Below are positions 1 to 8,126 of a stretch of 64,000 nt of DNA, one piece after another (position 1 is the stretch's first letter; every line of letters begins with the position of its first letter). A program made the translations under genes and the position numbers. The DNA is taken from contig NZ_JABWGN010000018.1 in NCBI RefSeq assembly GCF_013363975.1, positions 62,001 to 126,000 of the forward strand. Reading direction: 5' to 3'. The stretch is from Nonomuraea montanisoli. Lineage in GTDB: Bacteria; Actinomycetota; Actinomycetes; Streptosporangiales; Streptosporangiaceae. The notes under the pieces are model-generated. The model did no database searches. It was not told where the DNA came from and saw only the letters and a list, made by a program, of their open reading frames with translations.

Positions 1-14
1 GTGACGTTCATGTC

Positions 15-848
15 GTGTGTGCCAGAGAACCTCAGGAGCCGATCGTGCCGCTCGATGCCCCCCGCCGACTGATCGGCACGGCGCTCGTCGCCGTGAGCCT
101 CGTCGCCTCGACCCCCGCCGAGGTCGTCGCCTCGACCCCCGCCGACGTCGCCGCCTCGCCGGTCACTCCCGCCGCCGGCGCCTCGGTCACGGCGACCGCG
201 CTTCCCCAGGCCACCACGCTGACGCAGCTGAACGGCCTCCCGCAGGACACGGACACGTTCGGCGAGCTGAGCGGTGTCGTGGTCCACCCCGTGCGTACGG
301 TCGCCGTCCACGCCCAGCCCGGCGGCACGCCGGTGGCCACCCTCCCGGCGAAGCAGCTCGGCAGCCTGACCTGGGTCCCGGTGGTGGAGGCGCGCAAGGG
401 CTGGTACCGCGTGCTGCTGCCCAGCAAGCCCAACCATGTGACCGGCTGGATCAACGCCAAGGGCCTGAAGAAGGCGCGCAGCCGCTATCGCGCGATCGTG
501 AAGCTGGGCGCCAGGCAGTTGACCGTGATGAACGCGAGCAAGAAGCTCGGCACCTGGACGGTGGCTGTCGGCGGCCCCCAGACGCCCACCCCGGTGGGCA
601 GGACCTTCCTGCTGGCCCTGATGTCGCCGAAGAAGAAGACCTACAGCCCGCTGATCCTGCCGCTCGGCACGCACTCCCAGACGCTGGACACCTTCGGCGG
701 CGGCCCCGGCACGGTCGCCTTCCACGGCTGGCCGGATCGGAAGGTGTTCGGCCAGGCGGTCACGCACGGCTGCGTCAGGGTGCCCGCTCGCGCGCTCAAG
801 GTGCTGGCAGGGCTGCCGCTGGGCACTCCGGTTCTGATCGCTCCCTGA
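15..848 (+). CDS. L,D-transpeptidase (YkuD domain) with SH3-like domain
   Basis: Exported cell-wall enzyme expected to form 3-3 peptidoglycan cross-links by cysteine transpeptidation. A hydrophobic segment at about residues 18-31 is a signal or anchor. A repetitive Ala/Pro/Thr linker follows (STPAEV and STPADV repeated). Residues about 88-152 look like an SH3-type domain (GWYRVLL, GWINAKGL). Residues about 157-277 are the YkuD domain, with His237 and the HGCVR signature whose Cys253 is the nucleophile. The frame stays open to the window edge upstream of the GTG at 15, so the true start may lie outside. The next gene begins 3 bases after the stop. Confidence 0.9.
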   Translation: MCAREPQEPIVPLDAPRRLIGTALVAVSLVASTPAEVVASTPADVAASPVTPAAGASVTATALPQATTLTQLNGLPQDTDTFGELSGVVVHPVRTVAVHAQPGGTPVATLPAKQLGSLTWVPVVEARKGWYRVLLPSKPNHVTGWINAKGLKKARSRYRAIVKLGARQLTVMNASKKLGTWTVAVGGPQTPTPVGRTFLLALMSPKKKTYSPLILPLGTHSQTLDTFGGGPGTVAFHGWPDRKVFGQAVTHGCVRVPARALKVLAGLPLGTPVLIAP

Positions 849-851
849 GGC

Positions 852-1385
852 GTGACCCGACCTGGCATGGTCCTCTACATCATCGTCTGCGCCGCCGCCC
901 CCGCTCCCGGCGTCGGCCGCCTCGTCACCCTCGCCCAGGACGCCGGCTGGACCGTGCAGATCATCGCCACCCCGTCGGCACTGGACTTCATCGACGCCGC
1001 CGAGCTGGAGAGGCAGACCGGCCGTCCCGTCCGCAGCCAGTACCGCAAGCCGCACGAGCCCAAGTCGCCCCGCGCCGACGCCATCATCGTGGCGCCGGCG
1101 ACCTACAACACCGTCAACAAGTTCGCCCAGGGCATCGCCGACACCTACGCCCTCGGCCTGCTCTCCGAAGCACCCGGACTCGGCATCCCCGTCGTCGTCC
1201 TGCCCTTCGTCAACACCGCGCTCGCGTCCCGTGCGCCGTTCCGGCAGAGCGTCGCCGCGCTTCGGGCCGAAGGCGTGCGGGTCCTGCTCGGCCCCGGCGG
1301 GTTCGAGCCGCCCCCGCCCAGCTCGGGAGCCGAACGCGTCGACGGCTTCCCCTGGTCACTGGCCCTGGAGAACGTGCCTGGTTGA
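852..1385 (+). CDS. Flavoprotein-family protein (phosphopantothenoylcysteine decarboxylase-like fold)
   Basis: A 177-residue protein of the homo-oligomeric flavin-containing Cys decarboxylase fold. It opens with a Rossmann-like strand (VLYIIVCAAAPAPGVGRL), followed by IIAPSA-like turns, ADAIIVAPATYNTVNKFAQGIAD, which matches the flavoprotein PATxNTxxKxAxGIAD signature, and a late PVVVLPFVN strand. Members bind FMN; the substrate here is unknown. The GTG at 852 has almost no spacer after GAGG, whereas the ATG at 867 sits directly before the first strand, so 867 is a real alternative. The 3' end overlaps the convergent methyltransferase by 30 bases. Confidence 0.82.
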   Translation: MTRPGMVLYIIVCAAAPAPGVGRLVTLAQDAGWTVQIIATPSALDFIDAAELERQTGRPVRSQYRKPHEPKSPRADAIIVAPATYNTVNKFAQGIADTYALGLLSEAPGLGIPVVVLPFVNTALASRAPFRQSVAALRAEGVRVLLGPGGFEPPPPSSGAERVDGFPWSLALENVPG

Positions 1386-2030
1386 TGCCGGTCTCCGGGC
1401 CAGGAGGCAAGCCCGCTGCAGCTTCGCGGTCCCGTCGGGCTCGCGCACCAGCCGGGCGTTCTCCACGAAACCGGCCCGGCCCAGCAGGTCGGCGACGTGC
1501 TCCAGCGGGCGCCAGTAGCAGTCGAGAGCGATCTGCTGTCCGAACGCCTCGGTCTGCCGTACATGGTCGTCGCCCACCTGGAACGCCAGCAGCACCTGGC
1601 CACCAGGCGCCAGCACCCGGTGGAACTCGGCGAACACGTCCGGCAGCCGCTCGTCGGGGACGTGGATGATCGAATACATGGCGACCACGCCACCGAGGGT
1701 CCCGTCCGGCAGGTCGAGCGCGGTCATCGAACCCTCTTCGAACCGCAGCTCAAAATGTTCCCGCCGAGCCAGCGCGACCATCCGCGGCGACAGGTCCATC
1801 CCGACCGCGGACAACCCCAGGCCGTGCAGGTGCGCCGTCACATGGCCCGCACCGCAACCGACGTCAGCGACCGGCCCGCCACCGGAGGCCGCCACGAGCT
1901 CCGCGAAGGCGGCGAGCATCGCCCTCTCCAGCGGCATGGCCGCCAGCTCGTCATGGAAGCGTTCCTCGTACTGCGCGGCGATCGCGTCGTAGGACGCCTG
2001 GGTGGTGTGGAGGAAGTCCGGCTCGGTCAC
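1356..2030 (-). CDS. Class I SAM-dependent methyltransferase
   Basis: A 224-residue methyltransferase of the Methyltransf_11/25 type. Motif I is VADVGCGAGHVTAHL; motif II-like GMDLSPRMVALAR follows; DLPDGTLGGVVAMYSIIHV and LAPGGQVLLAFQVGD complete the Rossmann core. The small-molecule substrate is not predictable. I chose the GTG at 2030 because it follows AAGGTGG with 6 bases spacing and begins just before the N-terminal helix (YDAIAAQYEERF). The frame is open further upstream to 2156, but that stretch is low-complexity and lacks a ribosome site. Confidence 0.85.
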   Translation of the reverse strand: MTEPDFLHTTQASYDAIAAQYEERFHDELAAMPLERAMLAAFAELVAASGGGPVADVGCGAGHVTAHLHGLGLSAVGMDLSPRMVALARREHFELRFEEGSMTALDLPDGTLGGVVAMYSIIHVPDERLPDVFAEFHRVLAPGGQVLLAFQVGDDHVRQTEAFGQQIALDCYWRPLEHVADLLGRAGFVENARLVREPDGTAKLQRACLLARRPASTRHVLQGQ

Positions 2031-2128
2031 GGGGACCACCTTAGGTCCGCTGCCCTCGCCATCTGCTCGCATGCGCCCAGCGGGGGACACGCGCTCGCGG
2101 CCTGGGACGAGGTGAGCGGCAGAGGCCA

Positions 2129-2623
2129 TCAGGTCTGCAAACGCCGCATCCCCCAAGGCTCGACGACGAAGAACCCGTCATGGGCGGCGCACGTCGCAGG
2201 CGCGTCGCGGATCGCGGGCATCTCCGTACCGACCATCTCGAACAGGGCACCTTCGAAGAGCTGCCCGACCTTGGGAATCTCGATGCCGCGTCTGCCGTCG
2301 GCTGCCCGGACGGGCTTCGTGCCCTCGGGCCAGACAGGAACGAAGGTCGTGAACAGGTGCTCCGTAGTGCCGTGCCGCTTGACGAGCAGGCATGAGTCGT
2401 CCCACTCGAGTCGCGCCGTCAACGGCATCAACGTGGAGAAGAACTCTCCCTGGTAAACGACTATGGCCGGGTCCGTGCCGACAGCGGCATAGCAGACCTT
2501 GTCGGAGGCGCAGGCTTCACGAGGCGGAGCAGGCCGGTCGGTGTCGGCGGTGCAGGCGACCGTACTCAATGCCGTGCTCAATGCCGTGCTCAATGCGGTG
2601 ACGATGCTCCATAGTCGTCTCAC
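2129..2623 (-). CDS. Exported protein of unknown function, possible lipoprotein
   Basis: A 164-residue protein with a signal peptide (MRRLWSIVTALS...) made of repeated TALS units and ending in STVAC, a weak lipobox because Thr is at -3. After the cleavage site there are Cys pairs (ACASDKVC) and a region with WPEGTKPVRAADG. I do not recognise a family. It is co-directional with the methyltransferase gene and lies about 100 bases upstream of it. Confidence 0.68.
   Translation of the reverse strand: MRRLWSIVTALSTALSTALSTVACTADTDRPAPPREACASDKVCYAAVGTDPAIVVYQGEFFSTLMPLTARLEWDDSCLLVKRHGTTEHLFTTFVPVWPEGTKPVRAADGRRGIEIPKVGQLFEGALFEMVGTEMPAIRDAPATCAAHDGFFVVEPWGMRRLQT
2565..2600. repeat. Three 12-bp tandem repeats inside a signal peptide
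   Basis: The unit CTCAATGCCGTG occurs at 2565-2576 and 2577-2588, and with one mismatch at 2589-2600. On the minus strand it encodes repeated TALS residues in the signal peptide of the gene at 2129-2623. In-frame units mean copy-number change would lengthen or shorten the hydrophobic core without a frameshift. Confidence 0.85.
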
Positions 2624-2700
2624 GAAGATCGCCTTTCGGGCGAGAAGAGCCGGGCCGCCCAGAAGGTCGCGGCCCGGTCCTCAACGTTACGCCTTGTGCC

Positions 2701-4188
2701 CTATTCCCGGATCCAAACCCGATAGCCGAAGGCGTCACGGTAGACGGAAACGTGGCTGAATGCGCAGTACAGGCCAGACTGTCCGGCCAGCGCGCCCTCT
2801 CCGACAAGGAGGCCGTATGCGGTGAAGCTGCCGGTCGCCGGGCCTCCCGTGAAAGCCGGACCGCCGCTGTCGCCGGGCCTGCACGTGGAGTTTCCGACGG
2901 GAATACTGGTGACGAAGAGATTATCGGACTTGTCGTTGGACCAGTTGGTCCTCTTCACGGTGCCGCAGGAGGATCCGGAGAATCGCCCCCACTTGCAGAT
3001 GGCGTCACCGACCCACTGGACCGGATCCTCGCCGTCCACATACGCCTTGTTCTGGGCGTTGTAGTAGAAGGTCCGGGTGAGCGTCAGGCTTCCCCGCGTG
3101 TACAGTGCGGCTTCACCGGATGCGCAGCCCAGCCAGCATTCGTTCGTCAGGCTGATCGACGTGCAGTTGCCGCCGTCGACCGGATAATTGCAGTACGTCC
3201 TCGTCTGCGCGCCGTTGGCGCAGTGCCCGGCCGTGGTGTGGCGCCGTGTGTCGTAGTTCGAGATCGCCACCACGTTGAAGTTGGACGTGCAGTTCTGCAG
3301 ATCGCCTCCGCCCCGGATGTACGGGTCGGCGAAGTCGGACGAGACCGGGCCTTCGGTCACCCTGACGTCCACGGTGATGGACGGATTGGTCGCCAGGGAT
3401 GACACCGCTGACCTGGCGCTCTCGTCGTTGACGGACGCTCGGGCCGCGGGCGCGGGGACCACGAGGCTGTGGACGGTGCCCGACCTGGAGTCGTAGTAAC
3501 TGGCCACGCTCGAGAATCGAGGATCCTTCAGTAAGGCGCGATGGATGCGGTTCTTCGTCTCGTTCAGTTCGGTCTCGGTGTAGCCGAGGTTTCCCTGAAG
3601 CTCGACCCGGAGCGGGAGGGATCTCGCCGTTTCGACGGCCTGCGCCGGAATCTGCCCCTTGAAGCCGAGCCAGACATTCGAACCGTCCTCCGCGCGCTCA
3701 CCTCCGGCGAACTCGCCGCCGAGCGCTCGCTGGAGTCGCACCAGCGTCTGTTTCGCCGCGGGCCAGGCCCCGTGGCGGTCGATCGCCTCGCTGAAGCTGA
3801 CGCCCTGGGCCTTCGCCATGCCCTTCAGGACCTCGATGTGGGCGGCGGACAGGTCGTCGACGGCGACGTCGGGGATGCTCACCGGGCCGTCCGGCCAGTT
3901 CGCGGTGGCCGCCGGGTCGGTCTTCGCCTGCTTGGCCAGGTAGGCGTCCACCGCCTTCTCCAGGGAGATCCCCTTGCGTGCCGCTTCTCGTTTCAGCCGG
4001 TCCAGGGTGGGGCGGTGGGTCCTCGGCTGCTGCTCCGCGGCCAGGACCACGGTTCCGGTCGGGGCGGGGGACGCCGCGGCGGGGGCGCTCGCCAGGTTGA
4101 ACGCCGTCAACGGCAGCAGGGCCACGATGGTCAGCAGTTTCAACCGCCCGGTCTTTCCGGCCGCCAACCATGAAGAAATGCCCGCCAT
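2701..4188 (-). CDS. Secreted trypsin-like serine protease (S1E, streptogrisin-like) with prodomain
   Basis: A 495-residue pre-pro-protease. Residues 1-39 form the signal peptide (KLLTIVALLPLTAFNLASA). Residues about 55-240 are a propeptide with alpha-lytic-protease prodomain character. The mature chymotrypsin fold starts near 285. His322 lies in TTAGHC and Ser441 in CRPGDSGGP, and six or more cysteines suggest disulfides. The position expected for the catalytic Asp (usually DYA or DW in this family) reads SGEAALYTR, giving Glu359. The start at 4188 has GGAGG four bases upstream. Probably an extracellular protease activated by autocleavage. Confidence 0.9.
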   Translation of the reverse strand: MAGISSWLAAGKTGRLKLLTIVALLPLTAFNLASAPAAASPAPTGTVVLAAEQQPRTHRPTLDRLKREAARKGISLEKAVDAYLAKQAKTDPAATANWPDGPVSIPDVAVDDLSAAHIEVLKGMAKAQGVSFSEAIDRHGAWPAAKQTLVRLQRALGGEFAGGERAEDGSNVWLGFKGQIPAQAVETARSLPLRVELQGNLGYTETELNETKNRIHRALLKDPRFSSVASYYDSRSGTVHSLVVPAPAARASVNDESARSAVSSLATNPSITVDVRVTEGPVSSDFADPYIRGGGDLQNCTSNFNVVAISNYDTRRHTTAGHCANGAQTRTYCNYPVDGGNCTSISLTNECWLGCASGEAALYTRGSLTLTRTFYYNAQNKAYVDGEDPVQWVGDAICKWGRFSGSSCGTVKRTNWSNDKSDNLFVTSIPVGNSTCRPGDSGGPAFTGGPATGSFTAYGLLVGEGALAGQSGLYCAFSHVSVYRDAFGYRVWIRE

Positions 4189-4725
4189 TGCACCTCCATG
4201 TTATGGAAGGGTACTCAGCGGGCGAACGCTAACACGGTATTTCACGGTGTGTAAGACTTGATCGCACCGTCTTTCGGTGCGGTGGAGCGCGCATCCGGAC
4301 AGTCGCCCTCCGCTGGGAATTCGCCTTTCCGAGGCTGCCGGGCATATCGATGGTCGTCAAGAAGTCTTGAGTCTTCCAGGATTATGGGTGACCGCTCACA
4401 CCGTTCGCCGTGCACGAGGGAAGGAGTTTTCCTGGACAGCGATGTGTCCGTCGCTGATCCGCCATGATGAGTCTGCCGACCGCAACGTGTGCGGCGTGCG
4501 TACGGGCTCGACGCCGGCTTTGTCCACAGGCTGTGGACAAAGCCGGCTTGAGGTCGCCGCGGTCGAAGCTCGCCTGCGACGGCGGGCCGGCGCACCACCT
4601 CCGCCGCCATCCGTGATCACTTCGAAACGATGCGTAACGCCTTCATAACGTCACATCTACACGTGTTGCTTCTCGCGGAAGCCGGACCGAATACTGCGTC
4701 AACACGAGTAGATGGGACTTGCGTA
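4189..4725. other. Intergenic region between divergent protease and LacI genes
   Basis: About 530 bases without a convincing gene. The LacI reading frame is open from 4630 but its N-terminal 32 residues look non-coding. The region carries a 35-bp palindrome at 4513-4547 (listed separately) and a small ACACGTGT palindrome near 4660, and must hold the divergent promoters. Confidence 0.6.
4513..4547. repeat. 35-bp perfect palindrome containing two inverted DnaA-box-like sequences
   Basis: Arms of 17 bases around a single central G. The inner part reads TTGTCCACA at 4520-4528 and its inverse TGTGGACAA at 4532-4540; TTGTCCACA is the common actinobacterial form of the DnaA box. It could also act as a transcription terminator or an ordinary operator. 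It stands alone rather than in a cluster. Confidence 0.75.
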
Positions 4726-5751
4726 GTGGTCACACGCCGCGATGTGGCGCGGCTGGCCGGCACCTCAGAGGCCGTCGTCAGCTACGTGCTCAACAACGGG
4801 CCGAGGAACGTCGCCCCGCACACCCGCGAACGGGTGCTGCGCGCGATCGACGAGCTCGGCTACCGGCCGAACGCCGTGGCGCGCTCGCTGCGCACCAGCC
4901 GCACGCACACGATCGGGCTCGTCGTCCCCGACAACGCCAACCCCTTCTTCGCCGAGCTGGCCCGCGAGATCGAGGATGTCGCCTTCCAGCACGGCCTGAC
5001 GGTGCTGCTCGGCAACGCGATGGACGACGACGAGCGCGAGGCCGCCTACGTGCGGACCCTGATCGACCGCCAGGTGGACGGGCTGATCCTGATTCCCGCC
5101 CACGGCCCGCGCGCCTGGCGGTCCCAGCTCGCCGCCTCCGGCGTGCCGTGCATCGTGCTCGACCGCGAGCTCGACGACACCCCGGCCAGCCACCTGCTGC
5201 TCGACAACGAGGGCGGCGCGTACGAGGCGACCACCCACCTGCTGGAGCACGGGCAGCGGCGCATCGGTTGCGTGGCGGGGCCGAAGGACATCCACCCGAC
5301 CGTCGACCGTGTCGCGGGCTGGTCGCGGGCGCTGACCGAGGGCGGTCTCGACCCGGCCTCGATGCCGCTCGCCCACGGCCCGTACGGGCGGCGGCAGGGA
5401 TACATCAGCGGCCGCCGGCTCCTGTCGCAGGAGGACCGGCCCACCGCGCTCTTCGTGACCAGCGACGAGCAGGCGATCGGCGTCATGCGCGCCGCGGCCG
5501 AGCTGGGGCTGAGCGTGCCCGGCGACGTCGCGCTGTGCTCGATCGACGGCATCGCCGCCTCCTCCTACACCGTGCCCGCGCTCACCACCATGCGTCAGCC
5601 GATCGAGGAGCTGGGCAGGCGCGCGGTGGAGCTGCTGGCGGCGCAGATCGGTGACTCGCCGGGCGGCGAGCGCGTGGTCCTGTCGGCGACGCTGATCAGG
5701 CGCGGCTCCTGCGGCTGCCCCGACCCCGCGGGCGGGCTGGACGATGCCTGA
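4726..5751 (+). CDS. LacI-family transcriptional regulator of the ribose operon
   Basis: A 341-residue LacI/GalR regulator. The helix-turn-helix is TRRDVARLAGTSEAVVSYVLNNG with hinge YRPNAVARSLRTSRTHTIGLVVPD, followed by a periplasmic-binding-protein-like effector domain (NPFFAELAREIEDVA, VDGLILIPAHG, RPTALFVTSDEQAIGVMRAA). I chose the GTG at 4726, which begins MVTRRDVARLAG as in the family; an ATG at 4630 would add 32 unusual residues. Its stop overlaps the ribokinase start by 8 bases, so it probably senses ribose or a phosphorylated product and controls the downstream genes. Confidence 0.9.
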   Translation: MVTRRDVARLAGTSEAVVSYVLNNGPRNVAPHTRERVLRAIDELGYRPNAVARSLRTSRTHTIGLVVPDNANPFFAELAREIEDVAFQHGLTVLLGNAMDDDEREAAYVRTLIDRQVDGLILIPAHGPRAWRSQLAASGVPCIVLDRELDDTPASHLLLDNEGGAYEATTHLLEHGQRRIGCVAGPKDIHPTVDRVAGWSRALTEGGLDPASMPLAHGPYGRRQGYISGRRLLSQEDRPTALFVTSDEQAIGVMRAAAELGLSVPGDVALCSIDGIAASSYTVPALTTMRQPIEELGRRAVELLAAQIGDSPGGERVVLSATLIRRGSCGCPDPAGGLDDA

Positions 5752-6775
5752 GATCGTGCCTGCGACGGTGCGTGAGACGGTGCGTGAGACGGTGCGTGAG
5801 GCGACGTCTCGTATGACGCCTGGGACGGCGCGTGAGACGACGCCTCGGATGACGCCTGGGACGGCGCGTGAGCTGGAGCTGGTCGTCGTCGGCAGCCTCA
5901 ACATGGATCTCACCGTCCCCGTGACGCGCCTGCCGGGCAGGGGCGAGACGGTGGCGGGCGCCGCCGTGGTGCGGGTCGCCGGGGGCAAGGGCGCCAACCA
6001 GGCGGTGGCCGCCGCCCGGCTGGGCGCGCGGGTGCGCCTGGTGGGACAGGTCGGCGACGACGCGCTGGGCCGCGAGCTGCTCGCCGCCGTGGCGGGTGAA
6101 GGCGTGGACGTCTCCGGGGTACGGCAGGTGCCCGCCGCCACGGGCATGGCGATGATCGTCGTCGAGGACGGCGGCGAGAACATGATCACCGTCGCCTCTG
6201 GCGCCAACAGACTGTTCCACCTCACCGCTCCGGGTTCCAGCGCCCTCATGACCACCGGCCTCGACCTCGCCACCGCCGACGCCCTCCTCCTCCAGCTGGA
6301 GATCCCGGTCGCCGCCTGCCTGGCCGCCGCACGGCAGGCCAGGGCCCACGGCGTGCCGGTGGTCCTCAACGCCGCGCCGTACACCCAGGGCCTGGACGAC
6401 CTGCTCCCCCTGGTGGACCTGCTGATCGTCAACGAGAGCGAGGCGGACGCCCTGTGCGGCGGCACCGACCCCGCCGGGCTGCTCGCGCTCGGGCCGCGCG
6501 CCGCCGTGGTGACGCTGGGCGGGCGCGGCGCGCGGGGCCGGGACGCGGGCGGCGGCTGCGAGGCGCCGTCGTTCCAGGTGCCCGTGGTCGACGCGGTCGG
6601 CGCGGGTGACACGTTCTGCGCGCAGCTCGCGCTCGCCCACGCGGCCGGTCTGCCTCTCGCCGAGGCGGTACGGCGGGCCTGCGCGGCCGGCGCGCTGGCG
6701 ACCACCGCCCACGGCGCCCAGACCGCCATGCCGACCGGCGGCCAGGTGGAAAGGCTGCTCGCCCGTGCGTCATGA
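5744..6775 (+). CDS. rbsK: Ribokinase (PfkB family)
   Basis: ATP-dependent kinase converting ribose to ribose 5-phosphate. PfkB signatures are visible: VVVGSLNMDL near the core start, GGKGANQAVAAARLGA, and the C-terminal DAVGAGDTFCAQLALA with the catalytic Asp. The first 42 residues are an unusual repeat (VRET three times, MTPGTARE twice) encoded by tandem DNA repeats and absent from ordinary ribokinases; an internal ATG at 5849, immediately before ELVVVGS, would give a normal-length protein but lacks a clear ribosome site. The gene overlaps the LacI gene upstream and rbsD downstream. Confidence 0.92.
   Translation: MPEIVPATVRETVRETVREATSRMTPGTARETTPRMTPGTARELELVVVGSLNMDLTVPVTRLPGRGETVAGAAVVRVAGGKGANQAVAAARLGARVRLVGQVGDDALGRELLAAVAGEGVDVSGVRQVPAATGMAMIVVEDGGENMITVASGANRLFHLTAPGSSALMTTGLDLATADALLLQLEIPVAACLAAARQARAHGVPVVLNAAPYTQGLDDLLPLVDLLIVNESEADALCGGTDPAGLLALGPRAAVVTLGGRGARGRDAGGGCEAPSFQVPVVDAVGAGDTFCAQLALAHAAGLPLAEAVRRACAAGALATTAHGAQTAMPTGGQVERLLARAS
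5768..5872 (+). repeat. Tandem repeats at the 5' end of ribokinase
   Basis: Three 12-base units GTGCGTGAGACG begin at 5768, 5780 and 5792 (the last differs by one base). A 24-base block starting ATGACGCCTGGGACG occurs at 5813 and again, identical, at 5849, a period of 36. All are in frame with rbsK. Confidence 0.85.
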
Positions 6776-7145
6776 CGGCCTCTGGCATCCCCGTCTGCTG
6801 CAGATCCTGTCCGCGGCGGGACACACCGACCTGATCGTGGTGGCCGACCCCGGCCTGCCCGTACCGCCCGGCGTCGAGACGGTGGACCTCGTCTGGCGCA
6901 GGGGCGAGCCCGCCTTCCTCCCCGTACTGGAAGCGGTGCTCGGCGAGCTCGTCGTCGAGACCGCCTATGTCGCCGAGGAGTCGCCGCCCGGCTTCCTCGA
7001 CGAACTGCTCAAGAACCCGGCAACAACACAACGCATCCCTCACACCCGGCTCAAGGAGCTCACCGGCCGGGCCCGCGCGGTCGTGCGAACCGGTGAGGCG
7101 ACGCCGTACGCGAACGTCGTCCTCCAAGCGGGCGTTCCCTTCTGA
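6765..7145 (+). CDS. rbsD: D-ribose pyranase RbsD
   Basis: A 126-residue protein interconverting beta-pyranose and beta-furanose forms of ribose, so the sugar can be phosphorylated. Diagnostic motifs are SAAGHTDLIVVADPGLPVP, with the conserved His and Asp, and the C-terminal TPYANVVLQAGVPF. The GTG at 6765 overlaps the rbsK stop by 11 bases and is preceded by GGTGGAAAGG. It lies 12 bases upstream of rbsB. Confidence 0.93.
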   Translation: MRHDGLWHPRLLQILSAAGHTDLIVVADPGLPVPPGVETVDLVWRRGEPAFLPVLEAVLGELVVETAYVAEESPPGFLDELLKNPATTQRIPHTRLKELTGRARAVVRTGEATPYANVVLQAGVPF

Positions 7146-7157
7146 AGGAGACACCAG

Positions 7158-8126
7158 ATGAACAAGAAGATCGTCGCCGTGGCCGGTCTGGCCCTCGCGC
7201 TGACCGCCTGCGGCAAGGAGGGCGGCACCACCGCCGAGCCGGCCGCCGCCCCCAAGCCGGGTGAGAAGCCGGGCGTCTGCCTGGTGATGAAGTCGCTGGC
7301 CAACGAGTTCTTCCAGCAGATGCAGAAGGGCGCGGAGGAGCACGCGACCAAGCGCGGCGACCTCACGCTCAGCGTCGTCGGCATCCAGAACGAGACGGAC
7401 ATCGACAACCAGGTCGCGGCCGTCGAGAAGTGCGTCACCCAGCAGGCCAAGGCGATCGTGATCGCCCCCGCCGACTCGCGCGCGCTGGTGGCGCCGCTCA
7501 AGCGGGCCGTCGACGCGGGCGTGAAGGTGGTCAACATCGACGTCCAGCTCGAAGAGGGCGCGATGAAGGCCGCCGGCATCGGCGACAAGGTGCCCTTCGT
7601 CGGCCCCGACAACCGCGAGGGCGCCAAGCAGTCCGGCATGGAGCTGGTCAAGGCCGTCGGCAAGGACGCCGAGGTGGTCATCCTGGAGGGCAACCCGGGC
7701 GCCGCCAACGCCGCCCAGCGCAAGGCCGGTTTCGAGGACGCGATCAAGGAGGGCGGGCTCAAGCTCGTCGACTCCAAGACGGCGCACTGGGAGACCAACG
7801 AGGCGCACACCGTCTTCAGCAACATGCTCACCGCCCACCCGGACATCAAGGGCGTGCTCGCCGGCAACGACAACATGGCGCTCGGCGCGCTGAAGGCGAT
7901 CGACGAGCAGGGCAAGAAGGGCCAGATCAAGGTCGCCTCGTTCGACAACATCCCGGCCATCGCGCAGTACGTCAAGGACGGCACCGTCGTGGCGACCCTC
8001 GACCAGTACGGCGCGCAGCAGGCCGCCAACGGCATCGACTACGCCATGAAGATGATCGGCGGCGAGAACTTCGGCGGCTGGCAGAAGACCGAGATCAAGC
8101 TCATCACCAAGGACAACCTCGGATGA
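7158..8126 (+). CDS. rbsB: Ribose ABC transporter substrate-binding lipoprotein
   Basis: A 322-residue periplasmic-binding-type lipoprotein (Peripla_BP_4). The signal peptide ends in the lipobox LTAC (Cys18). The mature part contains CLVMKSLANEFFQQMQKGAEEHA, VIAPADSRALVAPLKRAVDAG, GAANAAQRKAGFEDAI and VLAGNDNMALGALKAI, all typical of RbsB. The start has GAAGGAGA six bases upstream. Its stop overlaps the ATPase start (ATGA). Confidence 0.93.
   Translation: MNKKIVAVAGLALALTACGKEGGTTAEPAAAPKPGEKPGVCLVMKSLANEFFQQMQKGAEEHATKRGDLTLSVVGIQNETDIDNQVAAVEKCVTQQAKAIVIAPADSRALVAPLKRAVDAGVKVVNIDVQLEEGAMKAAGIGDKVPFVGPDNREGAKQSGMELVKAVGKDAEVVILEGNPGAANAAQRKAGFEDAIKEGGLKLVDSKTAHWETNEAHTVFSNMLTAHPDIKGVLAGNDNMALGALKAIDEQGKKGQIKVASFDNIPAIAQYVKDGTVVATLDQYGAQQAANGIDYAMKMIGGENFGGWQKTEIKLITKDNLG

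Noticed and set aside
4765..6729. Long minus-strand open frame of 654 codons opposite the LacI and ribokinase genes
   Set aside because: Composition is Arg/Ala/Ser-rich and it lies exactly opposite well-conserved genes; a codon-bias shadow.
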